NCBI GenBank assembly: GCA_017513525.1
Contig: JAFXFC010000019.1
Coordinates: 62,001-126,000, forward strand
Length of the DNA: 64,000 nt
Source of the DNA: Clostridia bacterium
Lineage (GTDB): Bacteria > Bacillota > Clostridia > Oscillospirales > Acutalibacteraceae
Direction of reading: 5' to 3'
Numbering within the stretch: the stretch's first letter is position 1; every line of letters begins with the position of its first letter. The notes under the pieces were generated by a model. That model was not told where the DNA came from and did not search any database. It was given only the letters and a program-made list of their open reading frames with translations. The position numbers and the translations under genes were made by a program. Shown here one piece after another: positions 1-9,939 of the stretch.

Positions 1-1092
1 AAAGCTTATAACAATAAGGAACAGCACATATATACGGGAAAGAACCTTACTCTTTTTAAGGTATTTTCCGAGCCACATTTTTTCGAGAGTGAGAAGCACT
101 GCAAAATAAAGTCCCCATACGATAAAGTTCCAGTCAGCACCGTGCCAGAAGCCTGTTAAGAACCATACAACAAATATGTTTCTTAAGTGCTTCAGAGTGG
201 AAACTCTGTTGCCTCCGAGAGGAATATATACATAATCTCTGAACCACTGACCGAGAGACATATGCCATCTTCTCCAGAATTCCGTGACACTCTTTGAGAT
301 ATAAGGATAATTGAAGTTTTCCATAAAGGTAAAGCCGAAAAGCTTACCAAGTCCTATAGCCATGTCACTGTAGCCTGAGAAGTCGAAATATATGTGAAGC
401 GAGAAAGCAACGGCATAAAGCCAGTAGAAAAGGACTGTCTTTTCATCCGTAGCCTTAAAGGTCTCACACAGCTCTCCCAATGCGTTTGCAATAAGTATCT
501 TTTTACCAAGACCCACACAAAAACGGATAATTCCGTCATAGGTTTTTACGAGTGTGTGTGTTCTGTCACGAAGCTCTCTTTCAACATCGCTGTAACGCAC
601 AATCGGACCTGCAATAAGCTGAGGGAACATTGAAATATAAGCGCCGAGAGTTATGGGATTTTTCTGTGCAGGTACAGTGCCTCTATACACATCCACCGTG
701 TAGCTTAATATCTGGAAGGTATAAAAGCTTATACCTATGGGAAGTGCAATTCTTAAAAGAGGAATTCCGAGTCCTGTCACTGCATTGAAGTTTTCAATGA
801 AGAAATCGACATACTTGAAGTATACGAGAAGTCCTAAATCAACACAAACGGACAGTATCATAAATACTTTAGAAAGCTTCTTCCCGCGGAATTTTTCAAT
901 AAGAAGTCCGAAAACATATCCTACAAGTATGGAGATGACCATTATAACAACGTATCTCGGCTCTCCCCACGCATAGAAAACAAGTCCCGACAGTAAAAGC
1001 ACCGAGTTTTTAAGCACCTTCGGCACAATCAGATATAAAATCAAAACTATCGGAAGAAAGAAATATAAAAATGAAATACTTGAAAACAGCAT
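1..1092 (-). CDS. MBOAT family O-acyltransferase (AlgI/DltB-like), 3' end outside window
   Basis: The frame is open from an ATG at 1092 to the window edge (364 codons), so the C-terminus is missing; family members are usually about 460-500 residues. This is a multi-span membrane protein that moves acyl (often acetyl) groups to an extracytoplasmic polysaccharide. The start MLFSSISFLYFFLP is the usual AlgI-type N-terminus. The motifs FWRRWHMSL and, further on, GFWHGADWNFIVWG hold the two conserved histidine regions of the family. The acceptor polymer cannot be told, because the usual partner gene would lie outside the window. Confidence 0.9.
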   Translation of the reverse strand, partial: MLFSSISFLYFFLPIVLILYLIVPKVLKNSVLLLSGLVFYAWGEPRYVVIMVISILVGYVFGLLIEKFRGKKLSKVFMILSVCVDLGLLVYFKYVDFFIENFNAVTGLGIPLLRIALPIGISFYTFQILSYTVDVYRGTVPAQKNPITLGAYISMFPQLIAGPIVRYSDVERELRDRTHTLVKTYDGIIRFCVGLGKKILIANALGELCETFKATDEKTVLFYWLYAVAFSLHIYFDFSGYSDMAIGLGKLFGFTFMENFNYPYISKSVTEFWRRWHMSLGQWFRDYVYIPLGGNRVSTLKHLRNIFVVWFLTGFWHGADWNFIVWGLYFAVLLTLEKMWLGKYLKKSKVLSRIYVLFLIVISF

Positions 1093-1108
1093 CTTTATCA
1101 CCCGTGAT

Positions 1109-1233
<125 letters not shown>

Positions 1234-1273
1234 TTCTATTCTTTATTATTTACTCTTTATTATTTAAACAAAA

Positions 1274-1316
1274 AAGGTGCTTTTATCAACACTTAAGCGA
1301 TATAAAGCACCTTCTT
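1274..1316 (-). terminator. Rho-independent terminator after the lipoprotein gene
   Basis: A stem of AAGGTGCTTTTAT pairing with ATAAAGCACCTT is followed on the minus strand by a T tract. It lies just downstream of the lipoprotein stop codon at 1346. Confidence 0.8.
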
Positions 1317-1345
1317 ATCATTTACATGGTTTTAGCAAATAAAAC

Positions 1346-2023
1346 TTAAGCAACTGTTGTTTCTTCAGCTGTTGTGTCTTCTGCAACTGTTTCGTCAGCT
1401 ACTGTTTCAGCATCGGGATCGAATGCTGCGGGGCCGTCAAGCTCGCCTTCCATGCCGCCGATGTCGCCGCCTTCAACTTCACCTTCAAGTTCGTCGCCTA
1501 CGGGTTCCTGTTCGAAAGAAAGAGGAGCCATGATGAAGAATACGAAGTTACCAACTGTTTCAACGAGCATTTCTTCTGCAGCTGTGCAGATGTTCCAACG
1601 AAGGTTTGCATTGTCCTTAAGAGTTGTAACGAAAGCGTCTGCGTCTGCATCTTCAGCGAGTTCGAAAACATAGCTTACGAAAGGAATTGTGCCGATCATG
1701 GGCATGAATGCTGTGCAGGAAGCGAAACCTGTGATATCAGCATCAAAGCCTGCAAGGTAGCCTTCTTCCATATCCTGAACCATGGGCATGAATGCAACAA
1801 CTTCATTTGTTGAAAGAGCTGTAGCGATTGTGTTTGCTGTAGCATCTTCTTTAGCAGCTTCTGCCTTGAAAGCTTCAACGAATGTAGCAGCAACTGTTAC
1901 ATCAGCAGCTGTTGTTGTTTCATCAGCAAGAGTTGTTGTTTCGTCGTTACCTGCAACTGTAGCACAAGCTACAAGACCGATAACTACTACGAGAGCGAGT
2001 ACGATAGCAATTACTTTTTTCAT
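1346..2023 (-). CDS. Thr/Glu-rich predicted lipoprotein of unknown function
   Basis: This 225-residue protein has a lysine-started hydrophobic signal segment ending in a lipobox-like GLVAC, so it is probably lipidated and exported. After the lipobox comes a Thr-rich linker of repeated DETTT/ADETTTAADV units, a central domain of about 120 residues with no family I recognise, and an acidic Gly/Glu-rich C-terminal tail that returns to Thr/Glu repeats. A strong ribosome site (TAAGGAGAAAAACAAAATG) fixes the start. It is the last gene of an ECF sigma / anti-sigma operon, so it may be a cell-surface target or sensor of that system (inference). Confidence 0.8.
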   Translation of the reverse strand: MKKVIAIVLALVVVIGLVACATVAGNDETTTLADETTTAADVTVAATFVEAFKAEAAKEDATANTIATALSTNEVVAFMPMVQDMEEGYLAGFDADITGFASCTAFMPMIGTIPFVSYVFELAEDADADAFVTTLKDNANLRWNICTAAEEMLVETVGNFVFFIMAPLSFEQEPVGDELEGEVEGGDIGGMEGELDGPAAFDPDAETVADETVAEDTTAEETTVA

Positions 2024-2056
2024 TTTGTTTTTCTCCTTAGATATGTTTTTTGTTTT

Positions 2057-2611
2057 TTATTTTGTCAGACTTGCGGTCCAAGTACCGTTTTGTCTGTCAA
2101 AGGACAAAGTAATAAAATATGTGCCGTTTTTATCGGAAAGTCTTATTTCATAAGTACGGCTTTCGTCTGCCATGGGAACTACCCACTTACAGGAAAACTT
2201 TTCCGAAAAAACCTCTTCTTTTTCTGCCTCGAGGATTATATTATCTTTTTCATCAAAAAGCAAGCCTTCCGACAGAAAAATTTTTGTTTCACGCTTTATA
2301 TCAAAAGTAAGTTCACATTTTATCTCATTCATTGCACGGGCAAGCATCAGAGCATCGTTACTTTCTTCCGCAATACTTACTTCACCCGTAAGCTTTTCCG
2401 TTCCCATATAAACAGCGGGAAGTGAATCAGAGGAAAAAACGAAGCCTGCAATTATTATAACGGCAACTGCCGCAGCAAGTGAAGCCAGCTTCCCGAAAGG
2501 AACAACATTACTCTTTTTAACTTCAGGTTTTTCGGCGTTCATTATTCTGTCATAAAGCTCTACAGGCGCTTTTATGCTTTTATATTCGTCAGTAAACTTC
2601 TTGTCAAGCAT
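2057..2611 (-). CDS. Predicted membrane-bound anti-sigma factor
   Basis: This 184-residue protein has a short cytoplasmic N-terminus (about residues 1-45), one transmembrane helix (about 46-62) and an extracytoplasmic domain. It has no zinc-binding HxxxCxxC motif. Its start overlaps the end of the ECF sigma gene by 8 bases, the classic arrangement of a sigma/anti-sigma pair, and this context is the main basis for the call. The extracytoplasmic domain resembles no family I can name. Confidence 0.7.
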   Translation of the reverse strand: MLDKKFTDEYKSIKAPVELYDRIMNAEKPEVKKSNVVPFGKLASLAAAVAVIIIAGFVFSSDSLPAVYMGTEKLTGEVSIAEESNDALMLARAMNEIKCELTFDIKRETKIFLSEGLLFDEKDNIILEAEKEEVFSEKFSCKWVVPMADESRTYEIRLSDKNGTYFITLSFDRQNGTWTASLTK

Positions 2612-3107
2612 TGAACTCCTCCTTTTCCAAAAGTATTTTAAGAGCGTCCCTTCCTCGGGATAATCTCATTTTTACGGCGGAGGCAGATATTTTCAGCATT
2701 TTTGCTGTTTCTTCAACAGAAAAACCTTCAAGATAATGAAGTATCACAACGGTTTTTATCTTTTCGGGAAGCTTTTCCACTGCTTCAAGTATAGAAATAT
2801 TATCTTCACCGAAATGCTCTTTATAAGAAACATTATGAGCCTCACTCAGGTCTTCATGGGCTCTTACGCTGTTTTTGCGGTATATATCGTGACAGCGGTT
2901 CACGGTAGCTTTAATAAACCATGCTTTTTCATGCTCGTCTGAAAAGAATAAAACAGTTTTATCCATATATTTCAGAAAAACATCCTGAACGGCATCCATA
3001 GCGTCGTCTTTGTTTCCGAGCTGCATAAGACTGATTCTAAAAAGCATATCGGAATACTTATTATAGACTTCTGTTATATCCCTTTCAGGCTTCGGAAACA
3101 GACCCAC
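2604..3107 (-). CDS. ECF-family RNA polymerase sigma factor (sigma-70 family)
   Basis: The 167-residue protein shows region 2 (YNKYSDMLFRISLMQLGN ... DAMDAVQDVFLKY) and region 4 with a helix-turn-helix (FSVEETAKMLKISASAVKMRLSRGR). It lacks regions 1 and 3, as is normal for ECF factors. It should direct RNA polymerase to a small regulon in response to a signal relayed by the membrane protein encoded next to it. It is the first gene of a three-gene operon with the anti-sigma and lipoprotein genes. Confidence 0.93.
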   Translation of the reverse strand: MGLFPKPERDITEVYNKYSDMLFRISLMQLGNKDDAMDAVQDVFLKYMDKTVLFFSDEHEKAWFIKATVNRCHDIYRKNSVRAHEDLSEAHNVSYKEHFGEDNISILEAVEKLPEKIKTVVILHYLEGFSVEETAKMLKISASAVKMRLSRGRDALKILLEKEEFNA

Positions 3108-3280
3108 TTCAAGGCCTCCTATCTCTAAAACGTTTCAGAACACAAAAAGGTCACAAAAAAATTAAAAAAATTTTTTTATTTTTTTCGCCTTTGTCGCTCA
3201 CTAAATTAAAATTATACCATAAACACATATATAATGTAAATATATATAATTTTATTGTAAAAAACCTTTTAATTTTCTAC

Positions 3281-3308
3281 TTGCAATAGAAAATATCAGT
3301 GCTATAAT
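3281..3308 (+). promoter_or_regulatory. Sigma-A promoter of the ATP synthase operon
   Basis: TTGCAA (3281) and a perfect TATAAT (3303) are 16 bases apart, ending 21 bases before the atpI start. The region upstream is very AT-rich, including a run of about 20 A/T bases near 3160-3185. Confidence 0.7.
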
Positions 3309-3329
3309 TAAGCAAAAGAGGTGACATAT

Positions 3330-3656
3330 ATGGAAAACGATTTTGTCGGAGTAATACTCGCATTTATCATAGGTGCTATGATATGCTTCGCAAATTTTAA
3401 GTTATCTGAATATTTCTTAAAAAAGCATACGGAGCATTTTTCAAAAATCTCGTTTTTAAGACAGATAATTCAGGTGCTTTATATATTAGTGCTGTTCTTC
3501 ATAGCAAAATACACACCGTGGGACAGAACCTTTGTGCTTATAGGCGGTGCATTGGGAGTAACGCTTCCGATGTTCATATTTACTTATAAGCTGCTAAAAA
3601 CAAACAAGACCGTCAGCGTAAAAAAAGAAGAAAAGGAGGAGTCTTCCGATGGGTGA
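3330..3656 (+). CDS. atpI: ATP synthase protein I-like membrane protein
   Basis: A 108-residue protein with about three or four hydrophobic helices and a charged Lys/Glu-rich C-terminus. It is weakly conserved, as AtpI proteins are, and the call rests on its place as first gene of the atp operon, directly before subunit a (8-base overlap). AtpI is thought to help assemble the c-ring or aid Mg uptake. I chose the ATG at 3330 because AGAGGTG at 3317 is well spaced for it; a GTG lies within that site at 3321. Confidence 0.7.
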   Translation: MENDFVGVILAFIIGAMICFANFKLSEYFLKKHTEHFSKISFLRQIIQVLYILVLFFIAKYTPWDRTFVLIGGALGVTLPMFIFTYKLLKTNKTVSVKKEEKEESSDG

Positions 3657-4320
3657 ACCCTCAAAAGTTCTTATAAGCCTCGGGGGAATACTCGATGTCA
3701 CGGGTGAAGTTGTGGCAATGTGGATACTTCTTGCCGTTGTAACTGCCGTGTGTCTTATAATAAAATTCACCCTCAAAGAAAAGCCCGGAAAATTTCAGAA
3801 TATCATAGAAACGGGAGTTGAAGCACTCGACAACTTCTTCATGGGTCTTCTCGGTGAAAAATCAAGACAGTATTTTACCTTCCTCGGCTCACTTTTCATA
3901 TTTATAATATTTTCGAACTATTCGGGACTTATCCCCGGAGTGGGACTTACCGATTATGTAAAAGCCCCCACCGCATCTCTTTCCGTTACGGCAGGACTCG
4001 GAGTTCTTACCTTTATATTCTTACAGGGTGCAGGACTTAAAAAGGGAGTAAAACACTATTTCAAGCGTTTCATAAGCCCCATATTTATAATGCTGCCGCT
4101 TTTGGTTTTAGATGAACTCATAAAGCCCGCGTCTTTGGCACTTCGTCTTTTCGGTAATGTTTTCGGAGAAGAGATGGTAACACATCAGCTTTATGAAATA
4201 TTCCCCATAGGCGTACCCGTTGTAATGATGGTATTATCCCTTTTGTTCTGCTCCTTGCAGGCAATGGTATATACAATGCTCGTATCAATTTACCTTGATG
4301 AAGCAACCGAAACAGAATAA
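3649..4320 (+). CDS. atpB: F-type ATP synthase subunit a
   Basis: This 223-residue membrane subunit of Fo forms the ion half-channels. The signature ASLALRLFGNVFGEEM contains the essential arginine (R166) on the long membrane helix that faces the c-ring. Other family marks are the N-terminal helix, SNYSGLIPG and the C-terminal MVYTMLVSIYLDEA. It is slightly short compared with the usual 230-270 residues. It starts inside the end of atpI and is followed 19 bases later by atpE. Confidence 0.96.
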   Translation: MGEPSKVLISLGGILDVTGEVVAMWILLAVVTAVCLIIKFTLKEKPGKFQNIIETGVEALDNFFMGLLGEKSRQYFTFLGSLFIFIIFSNYSGLIPGVGLTDYVKAPTASLSVTAGLGVLTFIFLQGAGLKKGVKHYFKRFISPIFIMLPLLVLDELIKPASLALRLFGNVFGEEMVTHQLYEIFPIGVPVVMMVLSLLFCSLQAMVYTMLVSIYLDEATETE

Positions 4321-4339
4321 CTTTTAAGGAGACATAAAA

Positions 4340-4570
4340 ATGACAAATTCAGCAATTATCGCACTCGCAGCAGCTCTCGCTATCGCAGTAAGCACTATAG
4401 CTCCCGCTATCGCACAGGGACTTACAGCTAAATCCGCAATGGAAAGCATTGCCCGTCAGCCCGATGCGGCAAAGGATATCCGTTCAACTCTTATTATAGC
4501 ATTGGCACTTATGGAAGCTCTTACCATTTACGGACTTCTTATTGCTTTCATGCTCATTTCAAGAATCTGA
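4340..4570 (+). CDS. atpE: F-type ATP synthase subunit c
   Basis: A 76-residue helical hairpin with the polar loop RQPDA (39-43) and the ion-carrying glutamate E59 in MEALTIYG. Sodium-type c subunits have a glutamine on helix 1, a Ser/Thr right after the glutamate and a tyrosine five residues on. Here Q26 and Y64 are kept but the residue after E59 is alanine, followed by leucine. The coupling ion is therefore unclear, with proton coupling more likely. The ribosome site AAGGAGACATAAAAATG is strong, as expected for the most abundant subunit. Confidence 0.96.
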   Translation: MTNSAIIALAAALAIAVSTIAPAIAQGLTAKSAMESIARQPDAAKDIRSTLIIALALMEALTIYGLLIAFMLISRI

Positions 4571-4582
4571 GGTTAAGAAAAG

Positions 4583-5002
4583 ATGAATATACAGTTACCC
4601 GTATTGATATGGACTGTAATATGCTTTCTTTTAATGATGATAGTGCTTAAATATCTTCTTTTTAAGCCCGTCTTAGAGGTAATTGACAAAAGAAAAGAAA
4701 AAATCGCGAAAGCCGAAGAAAAGAAAGCCGAAGAAAAAAGACTCATGGAGGAGCACGAAAAAAGACTTGAAATTTTCCATGAGGATGCAAAAATACAAAG
4801 AGAAAATTTAATAAAAAGCGAACTCGAATTAATAAGAGTTAAAAGTAAAACCGATATTGAAGAGGTAAAAGCAGGCCGTGTTTTAAGATTTGAGGAATAC
4901 AAAAAAAACACGGAAAAAGAGAAAGAAGACATAATATCGGCTTTTAATGCTTCTTCAGACGAGATAGTAAAGGCTTTTGCAGACCGCCTTATCTCACAAT
5001 AA
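4583..5002 (+). CDS. atpF: F-type ATP synthase subunit b (peripheral stalk)
   Basis: A 139-residue protein with one N-terminal membrane helix (about 4-27) followed by a long, highly charged Lys/Glu coiled coil. The pattern LFKPVLEVIDKRKEKI after the helix is typical of b subunits. It is shorter than the usual 155-175 residues. It lies 12 bases after atpE. The next gene begins with a second b-like stalk segment, so the peripheral stalk may pair this protein with the fused one. Confidence 0.93.
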   Translation: MNIQLPVLIWTVICFLLMMIVLKYLLFKPVLEVIDKRKEKIAKAEEKKAEEKRLMEEHEKRLEIFHEDAKIQRENLIKSELELIRVKSKTDIEEVKAGRVLRFEEYKKNTEKEKEDIISAFNASSDEIVKAFADRLISQ

Positions 5003-5030
5003 TATTTCCACTTAATAACGGAGATATAAT

Positions 5031-7235
5031 ATGGAAATACAGTATGTAATAATAAACTTCATTATCCTTACGGTAATTCTTTTCTTTGCGGGAAGAAAAA
5101 CCGTTAAAAGGATATTCACTTCAAGACGAGAAAAAATCATAAGTGAACTCAATGAGGCAGAAGAAACAGAAAAAAGAGAGCTTCCCGTGTTTTCTGAGGA
5201 GGCTCTGCCCTTTGATGAAACCATCCCCGAAGAGATCTTCCGTGAAAGGACTGCCGCAGAAAAAAAGCTTGAAGCTTTATATGCTTTTGAAGAAAGAGAA
5301 CTCAGAGAAATACACCGTCTTATGGTCGAAAAAACCAAAAAAGAGCTGATGACAAGCTTTTCGGACGCTGTGAAAGAGCTTTTTTCCAAAGAGCCCTATT
5401 ATTCAAAAATAAGAGCTAAGGAAGAAGCCTTAATAGATAAGATACTCTCTGAAATCACACTCACCGCAGGTGATATGGCATACTTAAAGCACCATGATGT
5501 GCTTTATGTCACACTCATGTCGGCATTTCCTTTAAGTAAAGAGTTAGTCGATAAGGTAGATAAAGCCACAACAGCACTTCTTGACACTGTCGGCGGAAAA
5601 ACATCTCTATGGGTAAAAGAAGAGCCCGCTTTCATAGGGGGGCTCCGACTTCGTATCGGTGACACGGTGTATGACGGCACAATATCAGAGGAGCTTTATC
5701 ACTTTGAAAGAAGACTTAACCGAGAAGCGCTCACAAGTGATGATACAGTGAAGGAAATAACCGAGGATTTTCTCAAAACAGCAAGAAATTTCAAGCCTCA
5801 GATAAATAAATATCAGCTTGGCAGAGTTCTTACGGTTTCCGACGGTATTTGCTGGATGGACGGTCTTGCAGATATCATGTACGGTGAAGTCATAGAATTT
5901 GAATGCGGCGAAAGAGGCATGATACTTGATATTCAGCCCGACAAAATAGGCTGTGTTATTTTCGGTGAGTATGAACACATCGAAAGCGGAAGCAGGGTAA
6001 GACGTGTCGGAAGAATAGCCTCAGTTCCCGTAGGTGAAAATCTTCTCGGACGAGTAGTAAACGCAATAGGTGACCCCATTGACGGTGTCGGAAATCTTTT
6101 CTTAACAGAAAAACGCCCCATAGAGGTGTCAGCCCCCGCAATACTTGAGCGTGCCCCCGTTGACACTCCCCTTCTTACGGGTATTAAAGCCATAGATGCC
6201 TTAGTTCCCATTGGAAAAGGTCAGAGAGAGCTTATTATCGGCGACCGTCAGACAGGAAAATCCGCAATTGCAATAGATACCATAATAAACCAGAAGGGCA
6301 AAAATACCGTATGTATCTATGTTGCCATAGGTCAGAAGGAGTCTTTGATTTCTGAAATCAGAGAAACTCTCGAAAAGCACGGTGCAATGGAATATACAAC
6401 GATAGTTTCAGCACCTGCCTCAGAATCTGCGGCGCTTCAGTATATAGCACCCTTTTCGGGCACTGCAATGGCTGAATACTTTATGTATGAGGGAAAAGAT
6501 GTTTTAATAGTCTATGACGACTTATCGAAGCACGCAGTAGCCTACAGAGAATTATCCCTTCTTTTACACCGCCCCTCAGGAAGAGAAGCATACCCCGGAG
6601 ATATATTCTATCTTCATTCCCGTCTTCTTGAACGCTCGGCACATCTGAGTAGTGACCTTGGCGGCGGCTCTATCACGGCACTTCCCGTTATAGAAACTCT
6701 CGCAGGTGATATCTCGGCATATGTTCCCACAAATGTTATTTCAATTACAGACGGTCAGATATTCTTAGATGCTGAGCTGTTCCATGAGGGTCAGCGCCCT
6801 GCTATCAATGTAGGTCTTTCCGTTTCGCGTGTAGGCGGTTCGGCACAGAGTAAGCTTATGAAACAGGTTTCTGCCTCTCTTCGCACAAAGCTCGCTCAAT
6901 TCAGAGAGCTTCAGGACTTTACACAGTTCGGCACGGATATTGACGATGTTACAAAGAAAACCCTTGATTCTGGCCGCCGTCTTATGGCAACTCTCAAACA
7001 AGGCAGATATCAGCCTCTTGACAGCTGGAAACAGGCTTTAATACTCTTTGCAGTTTCCGAAAATCTCACGGGAGAAGCGGATCTCGAAGAAAAAGCATAC
7101 GAAAACGGTCTTTTCGAATTCTTCGAAAAAGAGAAAGCTACCCTTACAAATACTCTTAAAAGCGGTGAAAAAATGTCCCCCGAAACTATGGAGGAAGTAA
7201 GAACCGCTGTTAAAGAGTTTACCGAGAGGTTCTGA
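5031..7235 (+). CDS. Fusion protein: b-like stalk + delta C-terminal domain + complete F1 alpha subunit
   Basis: A single uninterrupted 734-residue frame. Residues 1-20 are a membrane helix, and 21-145 are a charged stalk typical of subunit b (GRKTVKRIFTSRREKI, then a b-like C-terminal helix). Residues about 150-230 are the delta/OSCP C-terminal domain, with its hallmark FIGGLRLRIGDTVYDGTI. Residues about 240-734 are a full alpha subunit: beta-barrel start (LGRVLTVSDGICWMDGL), Walker A GDRQTGKS (404-411), and the alpha-type VGLSVSRVGGSAQ. The delta N-terminal six-helix domain, which normally grips the alpha N-termini, is absent. No separate atpH or atpA is present. No in-frame ATG with a good ribosome site precedes the alpha part. 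The start at 5031 follows CGGAGATATAAT. Confidence 0.95.
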   Translation: MEIQYVIINFIILTVILFFAGRKTVKRIFTSRREKIISELNEAEETEKRELPVFSEEALPFDETIPEEIFRERTAAEKKLEALYAFEERELREIHRLMVEKTKKELMTSFSDAVKELFSKEPYYSKIRAKEEALIDKILSEITLTAGDMAYLKHHDVLYVTLMSAFPLSKELVDKVDKATTALLDTVGGKTSLWVKEEPAFIGGLRLRIGDTVYDGTISEELYHFERRLNREALTSDDTVKEITEDFLKTARNFKPQINKYQLGRVLTVSDGICWMDGLADIMYGEVIEFECGERGMILDIQPDKIGCVIFGEYEHIESGSRVRRVGRIASVPVGENLLGRVVNAIGDPIDGVGNLFLTEKRPIEVSAPAILERAPVDTPLLTGIKAIDALVPIGKGQRELIIGDRQTGKSAIAIDTIINQKGKNTVCIYVAIGQKESLISEIRETLEKHGAMEYTTIVSAPASESAALQYIAPFSGTAMAEYFMYEGKDVLIVYDDLSKHAVAYRELSLLLHRPSGREAYPGDIFYLHSRLLERSAHLSSDLGGGSITALPVIETLAGDISAYVPTNVISITDGQIFLDAELFHEGQRPAINVGLSVSRVGGSAQSKLMKQVSASLRTKLAQFRELQDFTQFGTDIDDVTKKTLDSGRRLMATLKQGRYQPLDSWKQALILFAVSENLTGEADLEEKAYENGLFEFFEKEKATLTNTLKSGEKMSPETMEEVRTAVKEFTERF

Positions 7236-7237
7236 AG

Positions 7238-8050
7238 ATGCCTACTTTACCCGAACTTAAAAAGAAGCTTAAAGGAATCAGATCCACCGAAAAGCTTACT
7301 AAAGCAATGAAGACCGTTTCGGCGGCAAAGTATTCAAAGCTCGGCAGACTTTTCGGGGAATATTCCTCTTATTCGGAAAAATGCTTTTCGCTTTATAAAA
7401 CCTATGAAGCCGAAATAAACGGGCATTTTCCGAACGCCGACTCTTCGGCTCCCCCTGCGGTGTTTGTTTTTTCATCAAATAAAGGCATGTGCGGCTCATT
7501 CAATACCGAAATTTTTAATTTTACGGTAGATAAATTAAAGGAGCTTCCCGAAAATACACTTATTTTCCCCTGCGGAAAAAAAGCGGCAAATTTTTTCAGC
7601 GAAAAAAATATTTCACATGAAAACTCCTTTATTTTCTCAGACACACCCTCGGTAAAGGAAGCAGAGGATTTTCTCGATGAGATACTCTTAAAGAGAAAAA
7701 ACGGCAAAATATCCGAAATTTTTATAATATATCCGAAATATAAAAATGTAATGCAGCAAATTCCCGTTATGACAGAGCTTTTCACTGTCAAGTCCGAAAA
7801 GGCAGAAAGCAGTCAGGAAAACATTTTATTTGTTCCCGACAGAAAGACTGTAATGGAAAGCATTTCAAAAAAAGTTATTTTCGCAGCAGTTTACGGCTTT
7901 ATTCTGGAAACGGCACTCGGTGCGCAGGCATCAACGCTCAACACAATGCGCTCAGCCTATGACACAGCGACAGCCTATTCAGGGATGCTCGAAACCCAGA
8001 TAAACCGCAAACGCCAGAGCGAAGTCACGGCAGATGTTATAGAAACAGCT

Positions 8051-8059
<9 letters not shown>
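7238..8059 (+). CDS. atpG: F-type ATP synthase subunit gamma
   Basis: The 273-residue central rotor shaft. The N-terminal helix LKGIRSTEKLTKAMKTVSAAK and the C-terminal helix with NTMRSAYDTATAYSGML are the two arms of the coiled coil; SSNKGMCGSFN marks the Rossmann-like middle domain. It begins 2 bases after the fusion gene. The last codons (Lys-Ser-stop, AAATCATAA) coincide exactly with the terminal motif of the repeat at 8051-8249, so the inserted element supplies the stop codon. The usual alanine/asparagine-rich gamma end (EIVGGANAL-like) is missing. Confidence 0.95.
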
Positions 8060-9655
<1,596 letters not shown>

Positions 9656-9689
9656 AAATTTTTGTCTTTTGTAAAATTGGGAGATGAAG

Positions 9690-9862
9690 TCGGCACGGGA
9701 GTGCCGTATTGAAGCTTTCGTTGACCTTTCTCGAAAGGTCACGGTGTCAAGAGGCAGCGCCTCTTGTCGCACTCCGCAGAGTGCGAAATCCTTTATGCTC
9801 ATTTAGCGCAGGAAGGTTTCGGGAACCCTCGCCGGGGGTTCCCGAAGTGCGAAGCACAATAT
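9690..9862. repeat. Cluster of small palindromes between atpD and atpC
   Basis: In order: GGCAC/GTGCC, TGACCTTTC/GAAAGGTCA, AAGAGGC/GCCTCTT, GCACTC/GAGTGC, GGGAACCC/GGGTTCCC and GTGC/GCAC. Each has a loop of two to six bases. The 284-base gap holds no plausible gene. The stems could slow RNases or terminate part of the transcripts. Confidence 0.8.
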
Positions 9863-9939
9863 AATTAAAGTTGGTAGTTAAAATCCCCTCAACTTTCCGT
9901 AAGGAGTCAATTTTTTGTATTTAGTTTAGGATGATGAAT

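Noticed and set aside
1374-1673. Ser-rich ORF on the plus strand
   Set aside because: It is a shadow of the Thr/Glu-rich lipoprotein gene on the opposite strand and has no ribosome site.
5690-5780. The delta/alpha junction as a sequencing error that removed a stop codon
   Set aside because: The frame stays open with normal codon use on both sides, and the delta N-terminal domain is also absent and replaced by a b-like stalk, which a point error cannot explain.
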